Source: Pyrenochaeta sp. MPI-SDFR-AT-0127
Lineage: Eukaryota; Ascomycota; Dothideomycetes; Pleosporales; Cucurbitariaceae
NCBI GenBank assembly: GCA_020747015.1
Contig: JAGTJM010000003.1
Location: forward strand, 744,001-808,000
Direction: 5' to 3'
DNA length: 64,000 nucleotides
The notes beneath the pieces were generated by a model, which saw only the letters and a program-made list of their open reading frames with translations, was not told the origin of the DNA and made no database searches. Position 1 is the first letter of the stretch. The number at the start of each line of letters is the position of its first letter. The position numbers and the translations under genes were made by a program. Below, in pieces: positions 1-11,386 of this stretch.

Positions 1-143
1 AAGGCGCGTCTGGCACTGCGGCTCTTTGGCAGATTAATCCCTTTAACAAAGCTCAAAACTGTATCAAACCCCTCCGAGCAGTAAGCAACCCCAATCCTAA
101 TGTACATGGCCATTGCGAATAGCTACGCAACCTGTGAGTACGG

Positions 144-1023
144 CTAGTCATCATCTTCATCGTCGCTGTACATCCAACTGTCATATGTCAGCTCGGCTTT
201 CAATACTTCGAGGTCTATTAGTACGTACTTCTTGTTGTAAACGTCATATAAATCCGCCCTCCGCTCAAAGATGAGGTCGATCGTATGGCCTGGGAAAGCT
301 TCTTCGAGTTCTTTGCGCAAAGGGCTCGCATAGCCATCGAAGTCAAGTGTCTCCGCAGTCGGCACGTTGAAAGCGCGCACTCGCAGCTCTTTCAGTGCTG
401 GAAGTAACTGGAACAGGGGCTGTAGCCTGTGGGGAGGAAAGGGATTGAAATGACCCGGGTAATCGATATCCCTCCTTCCGCGTAGGTCAAATCGAAGGGA
501 AGTGATCCGCTTCGATTTATACATCTTGAGACGTTTTATAAGCATTCGCGCCGTGTCATAGCAATCGAAGGAGAAGATGTTAAGAGACAATGGCATAAGA
601 GCGGCTTCCGCATAGATTTGACGACAAGTTCGGAGTATCGCCATAGCATTGGGTGGCTCCATCAAGGAGATAGATAGCTTGGCCCTAAATGGTCGGAACA
701 TGCATTTGGCTCTGTACACCTTTCCCCCGAGAACGAATTCCCAGATGCGGTTCCGAATCTCTGCTGGCAGACGTAGCAACGGCGAGCTTCGATTGCTCCT
801 GGTGCTGTTCAAGCGTATCAGTTGGCCGCTTGCATGTACAAATTGATGGCAGAAATACTCACAGTTGCTTCTCGCTTCCCTTGGGCGTCACATTGAGCAG
901 TCCATTCCTGAACTTGTGATATCCGCGCGCAGGTCGCTTGACGGGCTTGCCAATGCTGCTCTTGGTGGCCATTTTGTTTTTTGCCCTGGCTGTGTTGTTA
1001 TTGTCAAACTTCCTAGAGGCCAT
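144..1023 (-). CDS. DUF7730 / F-box-like domain protein
   Basis: Two exons, 863..1023 and 144..804, joined across a 58-bp intron (GTGAGT..CAG), give about 273 aa. The start is the ATG of MASRKF; the larger open frame has only a TTG near its beginning, so the exon join is needed to supply an ATG. The hallmark is the block LLRLPAEIRNRIWEFVLG near residue 60, typical of the DUF7730/F-box-like proteins that are very numerous in Dothideomycetes. It is followed by a TCRQIYAEA helix and ends in an acidic tail (SDDEDDD). The N-terminus is basic and may be disordered. Members are thought to resemble F-box adaptors, but no substrate or partner is known. The molecular function is unassigned; the family call is fairly secure and the first exon is moderately secure. 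Confidence 0.72.
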
Positions 1024-1911
1024 GACTGCGCAAGTGGGAGTTGAGTGGATGGTTGCTGTGCTTGGTGTGGAGTGGTTCGAGGAAGGATGACACCAGTGGG
1101 AGACATGCAGGGTGGTCGATGCGAGCCAAATTGGGAACACACGCCCAGTGCAAACCTTCCACGAGAGTGAAATGAAAGCGAGGTGTTGACGGGCAGGGGA
1201 AGGTGGTACAAGGCTTGCTTCGAGCGTGAAATGGAGCACAGGAACTGAAAAATATCGTTCACGTCCCTTGCGATAGGTTTGGACACCTTTGTTAACGTGG
1301 AAAATTAGACAGGAGTTTAGGAAGCTACATTGACAACACACTAAGTGTGTGAAATGGTGCGCTGACACTACCCAAACCGGAAGGGCCGAAATCTCCCAGA
1401 TTCCTCTACACTTTCAAGGCTAGGTGACTGTGGGTAATCCCTCACGGCATTCACCTCCTCGCTGCTCCAACTTGGTTTGTGTTCATGGAGAGCAGAATTG
1501 CGTCCGTGAACATGCTTGAAAGGTAAAGCGTACCGACCTAAGTGGGGCCGATTCACTGTCTGGGATGTTAACCTTGACCCTTCGAAATTGAAGTGTGAAA
1601 CTATTGAACAACAAGGATGCAATCAGAGAGAAGATTTTTTACTCGTCAGTGAAAGCCCTAGACGAATCGAAGGATCAGGCCGCAAGCGGTCATTCACCCG
1701 CAACTCAAGCCCGGTGCTGTCTCCGCCTAAGGATGACGATAACGAAGTTTTCGTCATTGCATGTCTAAGGAAAGGGGCATGGGGGAGACCTACAGCTGAA
1801 AATATGTTATGTAAGGGGATGCCATAAGGCCCGCCTATCGTCTTCCCGCGCTGCACGAACCGAGTTGACCAGAGATGTGGCGAAGTATTGGACATGTCGC
1901 TCATGTCAAGT
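1024..1911. other. intergenic, no gene seen
   Basis: Upstream region of the DUF7730 gene and downstream region of the DUF3807 gene, both on the minus strand. Open frames of up to about 170 codons occur, but they lack family resemblance and mostly begin at non-ATG codons. I see no RNA gene or clear promoter element. Confidence 0.6.
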
Positions 1912-2590
1912 TCAGTAGTCCAGATCTAGTGTATTGTCCCTTTGCACATCAGGACCGTTTGCCTGGTGCCAGGGGTCCCACTCATCGCTCTCGTCATCAT
2001 CTTCACCGTGACGGGCGTTTCTCTTTGCGATATCTTTCTGTATTCTCAACCCCTTCTTCTTTGCCTTGTATTTGTCTCGGTTCCTTTTGTTCTTTGCCTT
2101 AGTCCTCGCACTGCTTGTCGCCCACTGCTGCTGCTTCGGCTTCTCTACGCGGCCTGCTTGGACTTTATCCAAGTTCTTGGGTGTTGGCACTGCAGGTGGT
2201 TCGTGAGGAGTAGTTGCGTCAGAAGTGGATGGAGTTGTGCAGGACAGGCCCGTTGCGGCAAATTCGTCTTCGGAGATCTCGCCGTCTTCTAGTCGTAATC
2301 TCCGTTTGCGAAGAATACTTTGAATCTCAGAGTGCCGAAACATGGCAATTTGCTCATCGGTGAGGGTACGCTTCTTGCCGTCCGGATAGTACCCTAGACC
2401 GTCGTCTTCTTCCTCGTAGTACTCCTCGGCAGCTTCGGTCTCAACGCCATGCAGAAAATTTTCCGGCACAGGCGTGTGTGGGAAGTGCTTTACATGAAAG
2501 TCGCGGAGGTCATCCTGCCAAATTAGTATGTGAATGCAATCTCGGCGAGGGGGAACTTACAATGGTCACATTTGGCATTTGTAGCGCCAT
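1912..2590 (-). CDS. DUF3807 family protein
   Basis: Exon 1 (2561..2590) encodes only MALQMPNVTI. A 46-bp intron (GTAAGT..CAG, phase 0) joins it to exon 2 (1912..2514), giving about 210 aa. After the join the protein reads DDLRDFHVKHFPHTPVPENF, the conserved start of fungal DUF3807 proteins. Next come an acidic EEYYEEEDDGLGYYPDGKKRTLTDEQIAMFRHSEIQ segment (described here only as a family hallmark), then a Lys/Arg-rich part (KAKNKRNRDKYKAKKKG) that could be nuclear-targeting, and an acidic tail. No enzyme motif is visible. The family is fungal and uncharacterised; the charge pattern suggests a nuclear or nucleolar protein, which is inference. It is divergent from the FAS1 gene, with 250 bp between the two start codons. 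Confidence 0.8.
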
Positions 2591-2840
2591 GATCAAGGCC
2601 TTAGTCACCGGAAAGAAGGTGTGAAGAAGCGCTCACGGGCGCGGTGCATCACTTTGGGGAATGCATGAGTGGAAGAGCTGTGCGGTGAAAGTTCACGAAG
2701 TTCAGGCCGACGCCTGTCGATCATTCACGCGGTCACGAGGTCTTGGCTCCACCGCGGCATGACGTCTCTGGGTCCCACCTCCAAACGGCGCAACCAACTT
2801 ACACCTACCACAACGCCCTATGCGTACTTTCTGAACGACC

Positions 2841-3977
2841 ATGAAGCCCGGACCCATTGTCGCATACCCGTTGGCTACCATCTGCCTGATTCTTGCCTGC
2901 TCCGCAGAGTCCAGGCCCTTTGACAGCATCATCAGGTCCTTCAACCTGCTCAGCGAGCAGTCGCCGCTCCGAGAGTACATTATGAGTAAGCCAGAAGGCC
3001 AAGTGTCGACCGGTGTCATCATATCGGACGTTATAGGGAAGACACAGAATATTGCCATCTTCAGCGGGCTCACCAGAGATATCGACGATGTTTCAGGACG
3101 CTTGAACGATGCTGCGCAAAACGCAACGGTGCTGGCACCAGACAACAGTGTTATGCGCAGCTTGAAGCGGAAACCATGGGAAGACCCAGAAGACTACGAG
3201 TCTTTTGGCGCAAAGGCATACGATGGAAGCAGCGGAGAAGACCGTGCACGCAAGAATCTCGAGCGCTTCGTCCAACGCCATATCGTACCAGAAAGCCCTT
3301 GGGCAGAAGGCAAGAAGGTCAAGACGCTTGCCGGTAACGAAGTCTGGTGGGAAAGCAAAGACGGCCAGAAGAGGGTAAGTCAAATCGATTCATCTCGGTA
3401 GTCTTTTGCTTGCCGTGGGACCCACCCAGCACCCACCGCAAGCAAAATTCTTTCATTTCAACATTCCAACTTCACATACATATTTCGTCTACCTTCTGCA
3501 TTACTCATCAATTATCCAATTTGGTGAGATGGCCGAGTTGGTTATGGCGCCAGGTTAAGGTCCCCCCTTAGCAACACAACACGGATATCCTCCGCTGTAG
3601 TTTCCTGGTCACGAAAGTGGCGTGGGTTCGAGTCCCACTCTCATCAGCATTCGTCTGTCTTAGACAGATACCCCAGGTTCTTTTTTTTGGTGCCGCGGAT
3701 GAAAGGATGGTCACGTGGGCCTTGGACTCTCAATATCGGGTCTAGACAGAATTGCTTCTCTTCTTCTCTGCTTCTAGTGCGGCAACAGTGCCTTGCTCGA
3801 AAGTTCTCACATATTGATTTCCTTGGCCTTGTCAGCTACCTCTGCGTTGCTCTTTTTGTTTCTCTGTACAGCAGGCTGACCAAATTATAGATCCAACCGG
3901 GCGATGTCGAAGTGACGAGCATAGCTGACAAGGTGGCTAATGGCGAGGTCTGGATCCTTGGAGGCTCTCTAGCATAA
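2841..3977 (+). CDS. secreted FAS1 (fasciclin) domain protein, intron hosts a tRNA gene
   Basis: Exon 1 (2841..3374) and exon 2 (3891..3977) give about 206 aa. The N-terminus MKPGPIVAYPLATICLILACSAES looks like a signal peptide. The body has FAS1 features: NATVLAPDNSVM, then FVQRHIVPESPW and an H-box-like region. Exon 1 ends DGQKR at a GTAAGT donor in phase 0. Exon 2, after an ATTATAG acceptor, encodes IQPGDVEVTSIADKVANGEV then WILGG, which completes the domain, so the 516-bp intron is well supported. Without splicing the frame stops at 3401. The intron carries a whole tRNA-Leu gene on the same strand, very unusual for an intron here. The likely role is cell-surface or secretory-pathway adhesion, by family only. 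Confidence 0.82.
3523..3646 (+). tRNA. tRNA-Leu (anticodon AAG) with intron
   Basis: The acceptor stem GGTGAGA (3523-3529) pairs with TCTCATC (3639-3645), with discriminator A at 3646. An A-box-like TGGCCGAGTTGG lies at 3530-3541. The anticodon stem is CCAGG/CCTGG (3550-3554 / 3604-3608), with loop TT-AAG-G; the anticodon AAG is at 3557-3559. A tRNA intron of about 42 nt (3561-3602) begins one base after the anticodon, the usual position. A long variable arm is consistent with class II tRNA-Leu. The T arm GTGGG-TTCGAGT-CCCAC (3622-3638) holds the B box. A T8 run at 3681-3688 could end Pol III transcription. The gene lies inside the FAS1 gene's intron in sense orientation. Confidence 0.93.
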
Positions 3978-4446
3978 CCAATTCAAGCTTCATGACATAT
4001 CACCGTGTTTCTGTTTTTCTTTCAACTCTACGCAGATCATGACAGGCGCTAGATTTCTTCCAACACACTATTATTGAAGTCCGAAGCGTAGACACGGATC
4101 GACATGATGAGCATGGCGCTTACGGATCGGCTTCTACGCACAGAGGTTTCTTATTCGCAGGTTTTGTAGAATAGCAACATTTAGACTTTGCATATAATCA
4201 ACCCGATCCAGACCTTCGGTCTCGCGTATCTGGCTGTTCGCTTACTTCGCATTCCGAGTTGGTAAGCTATGAGGCGGCTAGATTCCGACATCTGAGCTAT
4301 CCTCATCGAGAGAGCTCCAAAGCTCCCCTCTCTGACCCCACTTTACTAAATACATAAACACGACATGGGGCTGCTGCCTTAGAAAGCTTCAAATATAGAC
4401 ACATCACGTCCTCAGTATCAACTTAGTTTTCCCAAAATCATACAAC
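3978..4446. other. intergenic, no gene seen
   Basis: Spacer between two plus-strand genes. A weak AT-rich TATA-like stretch (AAATATAGA) lies about 55 bp before the next start codon. I see nothing else I can support. Confidence 0.5.
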
Positions 4447-5586
4447 ATGGCATTCGAACCTAGTGACCTAGCAGTCTGTGAGACTTGTGGAACACAATTC
4501 GATGTTCCTTTAGCGAAGCATCCGGAGACTTGTCGTATCTGTGATGTGCGTTACCCGTTATATCAAAACCAACCCTCTTTGACAGAAACGTTACAACTAA
4601 CACTTCCCAGGATCCTCGCCAATACGTCCCCGCCTCAGGCCAATCCTGGACCTCTCTCAAAAAAGAAATAGACCTCCAAAAGAATACCTTTGAAACCGAT
4701 GAGCATGACTCGCGAATTCACTACATTAGCACCAAGCCATTGACCCCTGCCGAACTTCCACCCGGTCTATCTGATTCCTCAACAACCCGCAAGCAACTCG
4801 GCATCGGCCAGCGCGCGATCCTTTTGCAGACTGACTCTGGGAATGTACTTTGGGATTTAGTCGCCTTCCTCGATCAACCTACTATTGACTTCATCAATCA
4901 AAAGGGCGGTCTAAAGGCCATTGTCATCAGTCATCCGCACTTCTACACCACGCACCTGGAATGGGCCAAGATCTTCCAGTGTCCGGTATACACGAACAAA
5001 GATGACGAGGAGTGGCTCAACCGCGAGGATAAGGAAGGATGGAGGAAGCTGATCAACGGTGTGAATGAGATTGTGCCTGGGGTGACGGCAATCCAAGCTG
5101 GTGGACATTTTGATGGGAGTTCATTCTTGCTTTGGGACAAGAAGTTGTTCATTGCTGATACAATGATGAGTGTTCCTGTAAATTTACCCTGTCTTGATAA
5201 TCGAAACCATGGGCCGGTGAGACTAATTGATATACAGTCTGGATTCAACAATGCCAAACGCCTTCCTAACACCACCACATACTCCTTTATGTGGGCGTAT
5301 CCAAATAGTAAGTCAATTCTCTCCTATCCTCTCATCCTCTTAGATATCACTTTTCTCTGTCACCCTTGCGTCCATACTGACTTGGCTAGTGATACCCCTT
5401 CCCCCTTCTAAAATTCACGGTATATGGAAGTCCCTGAAACCCTTCGACTTTGACAGCACCTACGGTGGCTTTGCGGGCCAGAATGTGTCGAGGCCCGATC
5501 TCAAGGCGCAAGTCTTGGAAAGCATGAAGATCTTCTTGCGGAGGGGTGGACATGAACAGGCGGATGTTTACGCAGAGACGCTGTAG
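4447..5586 (+). CDS. metallo-beta-lactamase-fold protein with degenerate metal motif
   Basis: Four exons (4447..4545, 4611..5177, 5238..5306, 5390..5586) give about 310 aa. All joins keep frame. The N-terminus has a possible zinc ribbon: CETC near residue 11 and CRIC near residue 29. The fold is indicated by IVISHPHFYTTH (His141, His143, His148), AGGHFDGSS and FIADTM. In canonical members the first motif is HxHxDH; here the Asp and following His positions are Tyr and Thr, so two usual zinc ligands are missing. Related fungal proteins with SHPHYYTTH are annotated as metallo-beta-lactamase domain proteins, so this looks like a subfamily trait and not decay. Substrate unknown. It converges with dapB, with 263 bp between stops. 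Confidence 0.82.
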
Positions 5587-5849
5587 CTGCCATTGTGATG
5601 ACATTTAGTTCGTCTTGCTAAATTGAGGAGTCGCTTAGTTACAGTCAAGCTTACATATATTGTAATGACGCAGTTATGTTCTATACTATCCGCACAATCG
5701 CTGTAGGTTTTGCAGAGCTAAATGCGCAGCGCAAGTCACATATGCACAAAGTGGGCTTGGTCGTAATGTAACAGTGATTAAAGGTATTTGTATGGAAAGC
5801 CTGATAAAGGCAATGCAATCGCTACGCTAACGCCCTGGAGTAGCCAGAA

Positions 5850-8704
5850 CTACCGTCCTATCGATCGTCCTTCAACCTGGGCTTTCGGTACTACATTCTC
5901 TATCCTTAACCACTCGCCATTGAACGCGTTGACAAGCCAATTCCTCAACTCTGTCCGCAGTATTAGTAAAGATACCTTTTGCCAGTCATATCAAATCGGA
6001 TCTTTCACTTACTGTCATAGACGATCCTGTTCGCGTTGTGGAAATAAATGCTATGATCCGAGTCTGGAAACACATGGACATCATAGTTTTCGATGCCTGC
6101 CAGGTCTAGTCGGTCAAGTAAAGTGAGCGTGTTCTGCATGTGGACATTGTCGTCGGCGACACCGTGCATGACGAGGAAACGAACGTTCTTGGCAAGCGAT
6201 TGTACGTCAGAAATCGAGGAGTTGTCGTAGCCCTCTAGGTTATTTTGAGGTGTGTGCATGTAGCGTTCAGTATAGATGGAGTCTGAAAACAAGTTGTTAG
6301 CAATAGAATGCTAGAATCAAACAAGCAAAATCTCACCATAGTATCTCCAATCCGTCACCGGTGCAACAGCCATGCCGTACTTGAATGTTTCTCCAGCGTC
6401 TTGTTCAAGCGTTTTCAATGTGTTGAATCCACCATAACTCCAGCCCCAGATCGCCAGCCTCTCTTTATCAACATACTTCTTTGCCGCCCAGATTTTGGCT
6501 GCAGCGATCTGGTCATGTGCCTCATAGTAACCAATGTTGCCCCTGGTAATACAACGCAGCTTGCGACCCAAGAAACCTGTTCCTCGCCCATCAACTGTGA
6601 CGACGATATACCCAAGGCTGGCAGCAATGTAAGACTGGAAATCGACCTTGAACTGTTTGGCAACCTGCTGTGAGCCAGGTCCGCTGTACTGGTAGAATAA
6701 AACTGGGTACTTCTTCTTCTCGTTGAAATGAGGTGGGCGACGTTCGAGGACATTTAGTGTAAAGCCATCAACATCTATGGTCTGATATTTGAGAATGGGA
6801 ACTTCGTGCTGACGTACGAAGCGCTCGAGCGCCTTATTTTCCTCCAGTACCTTTTCGTATTTCTCTTTGTTTGATGGCGTACTGATAATCTTCTGCCACG
6901 GGATGCCAGGACCCATATAACTCATCAAAGCGTACGAGCCACCGGCCGAAAAGGATGCTTCGTAATAACCAGAACCACTGTCAGCAATGACTTCCCTCTT
7001 TCCAGTGCCGTTCAGAAAGACGGAGTAAGCGTGTCGCTCAATCGAACTCTTCTCCGTAGATATGTAGTAAACAAGGTTGTTCTTCAAATCCACCCGAGAT
7101 GGCGCTTCAACCACTTCCCACTCGCCCTGGGTGAGCACAATCGGCTTATCGCTGTCCAGAGGTGTGAAGTATCCAATGTGATCATAGCCGTCCTGAATGA
7201 TAGTGTCGATATATCCATCGTATGGGCGCCCATTTTCAGGATCAGCATGCACGAATGTAGTCTTCTGTGAGACCTCGAACCAGCCTCCATCGAGCTCTGC
7301 TACGTTCTCGGTCCTCACGGTCTTTCCAGAGCGCCTCTCTACATCCATGAGAACGAGCTTCAAGACATCGCTTTCCCGGTTGGTCTCTCTGACTAGTACT
7401 TGCTGAGTCTTGCCCGCCCAGACAATCTCGGTGATGAGACGGTTGTCGTCTGCAAAATCATCTTCGATTTTGACACTGAATACATCGTTCTTTCCGACAT
7501 CATAAAATTGTAGCGAGACAATAGGGTTAGGGGCGCCAGCTTTGGGGTATTTGATGTCGCGGACTTCTGGGTAGTTCTCCTCTCCAGGTTTGGGTTTCTC
7601 CCCACTTGGCCGCGAGACGAAGTACTGCACCGGGAATGTAGGCACCGTAGACTCGTCAGTCCGCAGAAAAGCAATGTACTTGCCGTCTTCTGACCACCAT
7701 GTTGCGCTGTTACCTTGAAAAACCTCTTCCTCGTAGACCCAGTCCGGTATGCCGTAGAACAGTTCAGATCCACCGTCTTTCGTGATCTGAATCACTTTCT
7801 TCGAGTTCAGCTTTCGTAAGAACATATTGTTGTCTCTGGTGAACACGACGGCATCGGACTGGGGTGACAGGGATGCCAACTGGACCCTGCTGCGAGGATT
7901 CTCTGGATCCAGTGGCTCGGCCGTCTGTGTCTCAACATCGAATATCCAATACAGACCCGTGTAAGAGTGTCTCCAATTCTTCTCGCGATCTGACATGACC
8001 AACACTTTCTTGAAGTCGCGGCTAGGCCAGACATCACTAGGGTAGACGTAATTCCCAGCGACCTCAAAGCTGTTCTTCTGCATCAACGTAGTCTTGCTCC
8101 CAGCTGCTCCAACATCAACCTTTGCCCTCACGTCCTCAACAACCAGATATTCTGCGTTGCCAACACCCTTCTCAAGCAACAGGCCATCTTCCCCGTTTGG
8201 CCCAGCAATCCACGACACACTCTCGCGTTTAGGCCAGAACTGGCCACCGAGCACTTGATCCATTGTAATCTTCTTCCCGGAACCTTTGGTAACGCTGGCC
8301 AAGGGGTCGTGCGGACGGGTGGATGCAGGCTTGTAGTTGCCATTCATCAAGAAAGACACCAGTGCTAGGCTCCATCCTAGAACGCATATTGTTCCAATAA
8401 TCCATAGCAGCCGTCTTGCCTTCTTATCCACTGTGGTAGAGCCCTGGAACCGCCCTTCTTCGATGTCGAATCGCTCGCGCGCCTGATCAGGCTCGTCGTC
8501 GTCATCAATATCCCTGTACTTCTCTCCGCGCATGGAATGTGATGCGCCGTTGAGCGATGGGTCGTTGATGTGTTCGAGAACTAGCGAGGTAGTCGATATC
8601 GAGGATATAGAGGCTTCAGAACCGTCTTCTGAGGTTCGTCCCGATCTCTCATCTTTGGTAAGAAGCTCCGTCTCCTCCTCGTTCACTGCGCGCTCGCGTG
8701 GCAT
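5850..8704 (-). CDS. dapB: dipeptidyl aminopeptidase B (DPP-IV family, type II membrane)
   Basis: Exons 6337..8704, 6013..6282 and 5850..5950 give about 912 aa, the usual size for vacuolar dipeptidyl aminopeptidase B. A cytosolic acidic N-terminus is followed by one transmembrane segment (WIIGTICVLGWSLALVSFLM, about residues 101-120). Then come the beta-propeller (DPP4_N) and a prolyl-oligopeptidase-type hydrolase domain. The catalytic serine is in GWSYGGF (Ser756). The Asp is in HGVADDN (about 833-834), in exon 2, and the His is in FPDSDHS (His866). The short third exon encodes the conserved WLVNAFNGEW tail. The enzyme removes N-terminal X-Pro/X-Ala dipeptides in the vacuole; the single TM and missing signal peptide fit DapB better than secreted DPP-IV. 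A TTATATATAG stretch lies about 10 bp before the ATG. Confidence 0.95.
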
Positions 8705-9337
8705 GGTAGCGGTTTATATATAGTTATGGCTAGATATGTCATATCATTTTCGTTTAAAAGATCCTCAGAAGCAACTCCCAGTGTGCGAAAGTAGGACGTG
8801 GTTCAGTGAACGGACGTGGTTGCGCGTGTCTGCAGGTGCTCTAGGTGTCCACTGTTGCGGAGTTGGAGCGGAGGTGTGGGAACTCGTGTTGGTTGAAACA
8901 ACCCAAGCCACCCTTTGACACACGAAGTAGGAACTTCACAAGCATAGTGCAATACACAACAAAGACTTCAAAAAGGGATGTTTCTATTCGAATCCTTTTC
9001 GGGACAAATTTTAATACGATAGATGGCAGGCCGTTCCATACCTAACTCAAATAGAAGTTCTGGGTTCACATGCTGGGCATACTCTCAACTAACAAGCCAT
9101 CTAGCAAAGCCTTGTCCGGTTTGTTTCGATGCTATCTTCGTGCTAATTGGGTACTCGCCAATCCAAAACAGTTTTGCCCAATTGGCAGAGGCGCAACCAC
9201 AGCGTTCACAAGTTCTTTAGTACTGGGGCGCTTCAATGGTGCAATGCCACTCCATTGTCATTGCCATATGCATTGTATAGGCTGCAAGCTGCAGCATCTC
9301 GAATTTCCCTGCAAATCGAAGTCCTGTCACCACAAGA
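8705..9337. other. intergenic, no gene seen
   Basis: Upstream region of dapB and downstream region of RPB7, both on the minus strand. The small plus-strand open frames here have no recognisable content. Confidence 0.5.
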
Positions 9338-10021
9338 CTATGACGGTAATGGACCAAGGTAATCCTGGAGGAGTGTTAGATGAAAGTAATCCCAGAATCC
9401 AGCAAGTAGATCAGTTACCTCTTTCATCGTCCCAACTGCGAACATCTTGTCAACTTCGGAACGGAGACCCTTGATCTTGATGCGAATGTTGGTGCCCTTC
9501 TCGATGACCTGTTCTCCGTTATCGGTCCATTGTGGGGGCGTAGCGTTTGCGTCGAATGTAATGTCTCCTGGAATCATCTGCTTCACGTCAGTGACAGAAT
9601 ACTTGCATATGACATCTTGTGAGATTTACGTTGCGACCCACGAAGGCTTGCAAAGAGCCACACTCTACGAAGAAGCCAGTGCGAAGTACTGAGGTGACAA
9701 CACCGTCCATCTTGACATATATTAGCTTCTGTACTATGCCTGCGCTTCTAGGTCTCTAGAGCAACCACATACCACCTCTCCCTTGTAGGGCCGCCATACG
9801 ATCGCTTTGTAGTGCACGACATACTCGGCAGAACCAGAACCGGGCATCACCTTTCCATCGGATATATCAAACGCATCCAGAATGCACACAATGGTGTACT
9901 TTCCCGTGCTTGAGCCCTCCTCTTTCTGTAGCAGCTCGCGGTGTATGTGCTGGCGAATGAGGGGGCCGAAGTACGAGGGGTGCAGCTGGATTGTCTTCTC
10001 GAGTTCTTTGAGGAAAAACAT
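9338..10021 (-). CDS. RPB7: RNA polymerase II subunit RPB7
   Basis: Four exons (9773..10021, 9630..9710, 9419..9577, 9338..9364) give 171 aa, the same length I recall for yeast Rpb7. The N-terminal SHS2/RNP half starts MFFLKELEKTIQLHPSYFGP. The C-terminal S1/OB half includes VVTSVLRTGFFVECGSLQAF, GRNMIPGDITFD and ends DYLGPLPS. The final exon is only 27 nt. With Rpb4 the protein forms the stalk of Pol II that binds nascent RNA. It shares a 638-bp upstream region with the divergent Mpo1-like gene. The first junction gives EVMDG where most relatives have EVVDG/EVVDA; this is a conservative difference, or the acceptor may be slightly misplaced. Confidence 0.96.
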
Positions 10022-10659
10022 GGCCGCGGGATGGGGAGATTTTGACGTGCGCAGTTGGAGTAGATATGCGTAACTTTCTATGAGGGAGACGAATTGCACG
10101 AATTGAATGGTGAATGATAACAGAAGGTGAGAGAACAGAAACCGGCCTCTTTCGTATTATGCGACTCTATTGTCTTAAGGTGTCCAGTGTAGGGACAGTA
10201 GCGGAAACTGTTACGATTGCGCGAGCCTCAGAAAGATGCGCCTGCCACCTGCGACCGTCCCGACACTTAGTTTTGTTTCCAGCAGTCCATGCGCACAGTT
10301 TCCAGTGTGTTCGCGCCGTCTACAAAGGTCCGTTGACACAGCGATGGCAGTTGTGGGCGGGAGATGGTCGAAGCTTGAAGAGACAATAGCTGCACGTGGA
10401 GGGATGAGCTCCAATGACTCTCGGCGCGGAAAATCGTTCGCCTAAGCCGTAGCACGACTTCCAACTGCCAGCACGCGCCCCACCCATCCATGTCGTGAGA
10501 CGTTCACTTTGCACTATCGCTCCCCGTTCCGACTCTCCCGCCGAGGGCCTTGGATCGCTCAACTACGGAATTTCGACTGTCACACCTCACTCTCAAGAGA
10601 TGTATTAGTCCCTTGCTCAACTCAACCCTTGACGCGCGAAAGTTCCGCATCCAGCAATC
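10022..10659. promoter_or_regulatory. divergent promoter region RPB7 / Mpo1-like
   Basis: Shared upstream region of two divergent genes, start codon to start codon. No canonical TATA box stands out. Open frames here are shadows without family resemblance. Confidence 0.5.
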
Positions 10660-11386
10660 ATGTCTCTCAACTTGGAGAAGCAGCTTGTCTTTGTACGTCA
10701 TGTTCGAGAAAATGGTTGTCTCTGACTGACTGGAAACGTAGTATGGAGCATACCACCATAATAAAGTAGGCTCTCCTTTTTGAGGCCACTTTCACATGTC
10801 AACTGACGTGCAGTCTAGGTCAACGTTGGGATACACATACTCTGTGTGCCTCCGATCCTGTTGACATCGTTCCTACTTGTACGTTGCTGGGCATGATGTG
10901 AGAGCCTTTCTAACAGCCTTACAGCTCACCAACACTCCTGCCGTCCCGCTTCCGACATGGCTCTCCGTGCCCAATCTCCCCATTAATGTCGGCACCGTCG
11001 GAGCCGTTCTGTACTCGACACTCTACGTCCTTATGGAACCCGTCGCAGGGGCTCTTCTTGCGCCTATCCTTATTGGCAGCACAGCGTATGCGAACCACCT
11101 TACATCAACCTATGGCGCCACGGCGAACTCTTGGGCAGGCGCAATCAACATTGCATGCTGGTTAGCGCAGTTCATCGGACATGGCAAGTTCGAGGGTAGG
11201 GCACCTGCACTGCTTGACAATCTTGTGCAGGCTATCTTCCTGGCCCCCTTTTTTGTCTGGTTCGAGATTTTGTTCTCGCTCGGCTACCGACCCGAACTTA
11301 AACGCCGGGTAGACCAAGCTGTTGAGCAGGAAATTCAGAAGTTTAGGAAGAGTAAAGAGAAGGGCCAGAACGGCTCTGCGAAATGA
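10660..11386 (+). CDS. Mpo1-like DUF962 membrane protein (2-hydroxy fatty acid dioxygenase family)
   Basis: Four exons (10660..10692, 10742..10765, 10819..10878, 10925..11386) give about 192 aa. Two of the internal exons are only 24 and 60 nt, yet each is needed: the spliced N-terminus reads MSLNLEKQLVF-YGAYHHNK-VNVGIHILCVPPIL, the DUF962/YGL010W signature with conserved His residues. Several hydrophobic stretches follow (VGAVLYSTLYVLMEPVAGAL and FLAPFFVWFEILFSLGY), with a basic tail (RKSKEKGQNGSAK). Yeast Mpo1 is an ER dioxygenase in alpha-oxidation of 2-hydroxy fatty acids from phytosphingosine; assigning that reaction here is by family only. Confidence 0.9.

Noticed and set aside
3401..3401. 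Ending the FAS1 protein at the first in-frame stop, 3401
   Set aside because: The reading after the GTAAGT donor (VSQIDSSR) is not family-like, whereas the exon at 3891 restores the conserved C-terminal FAS1 sequence.
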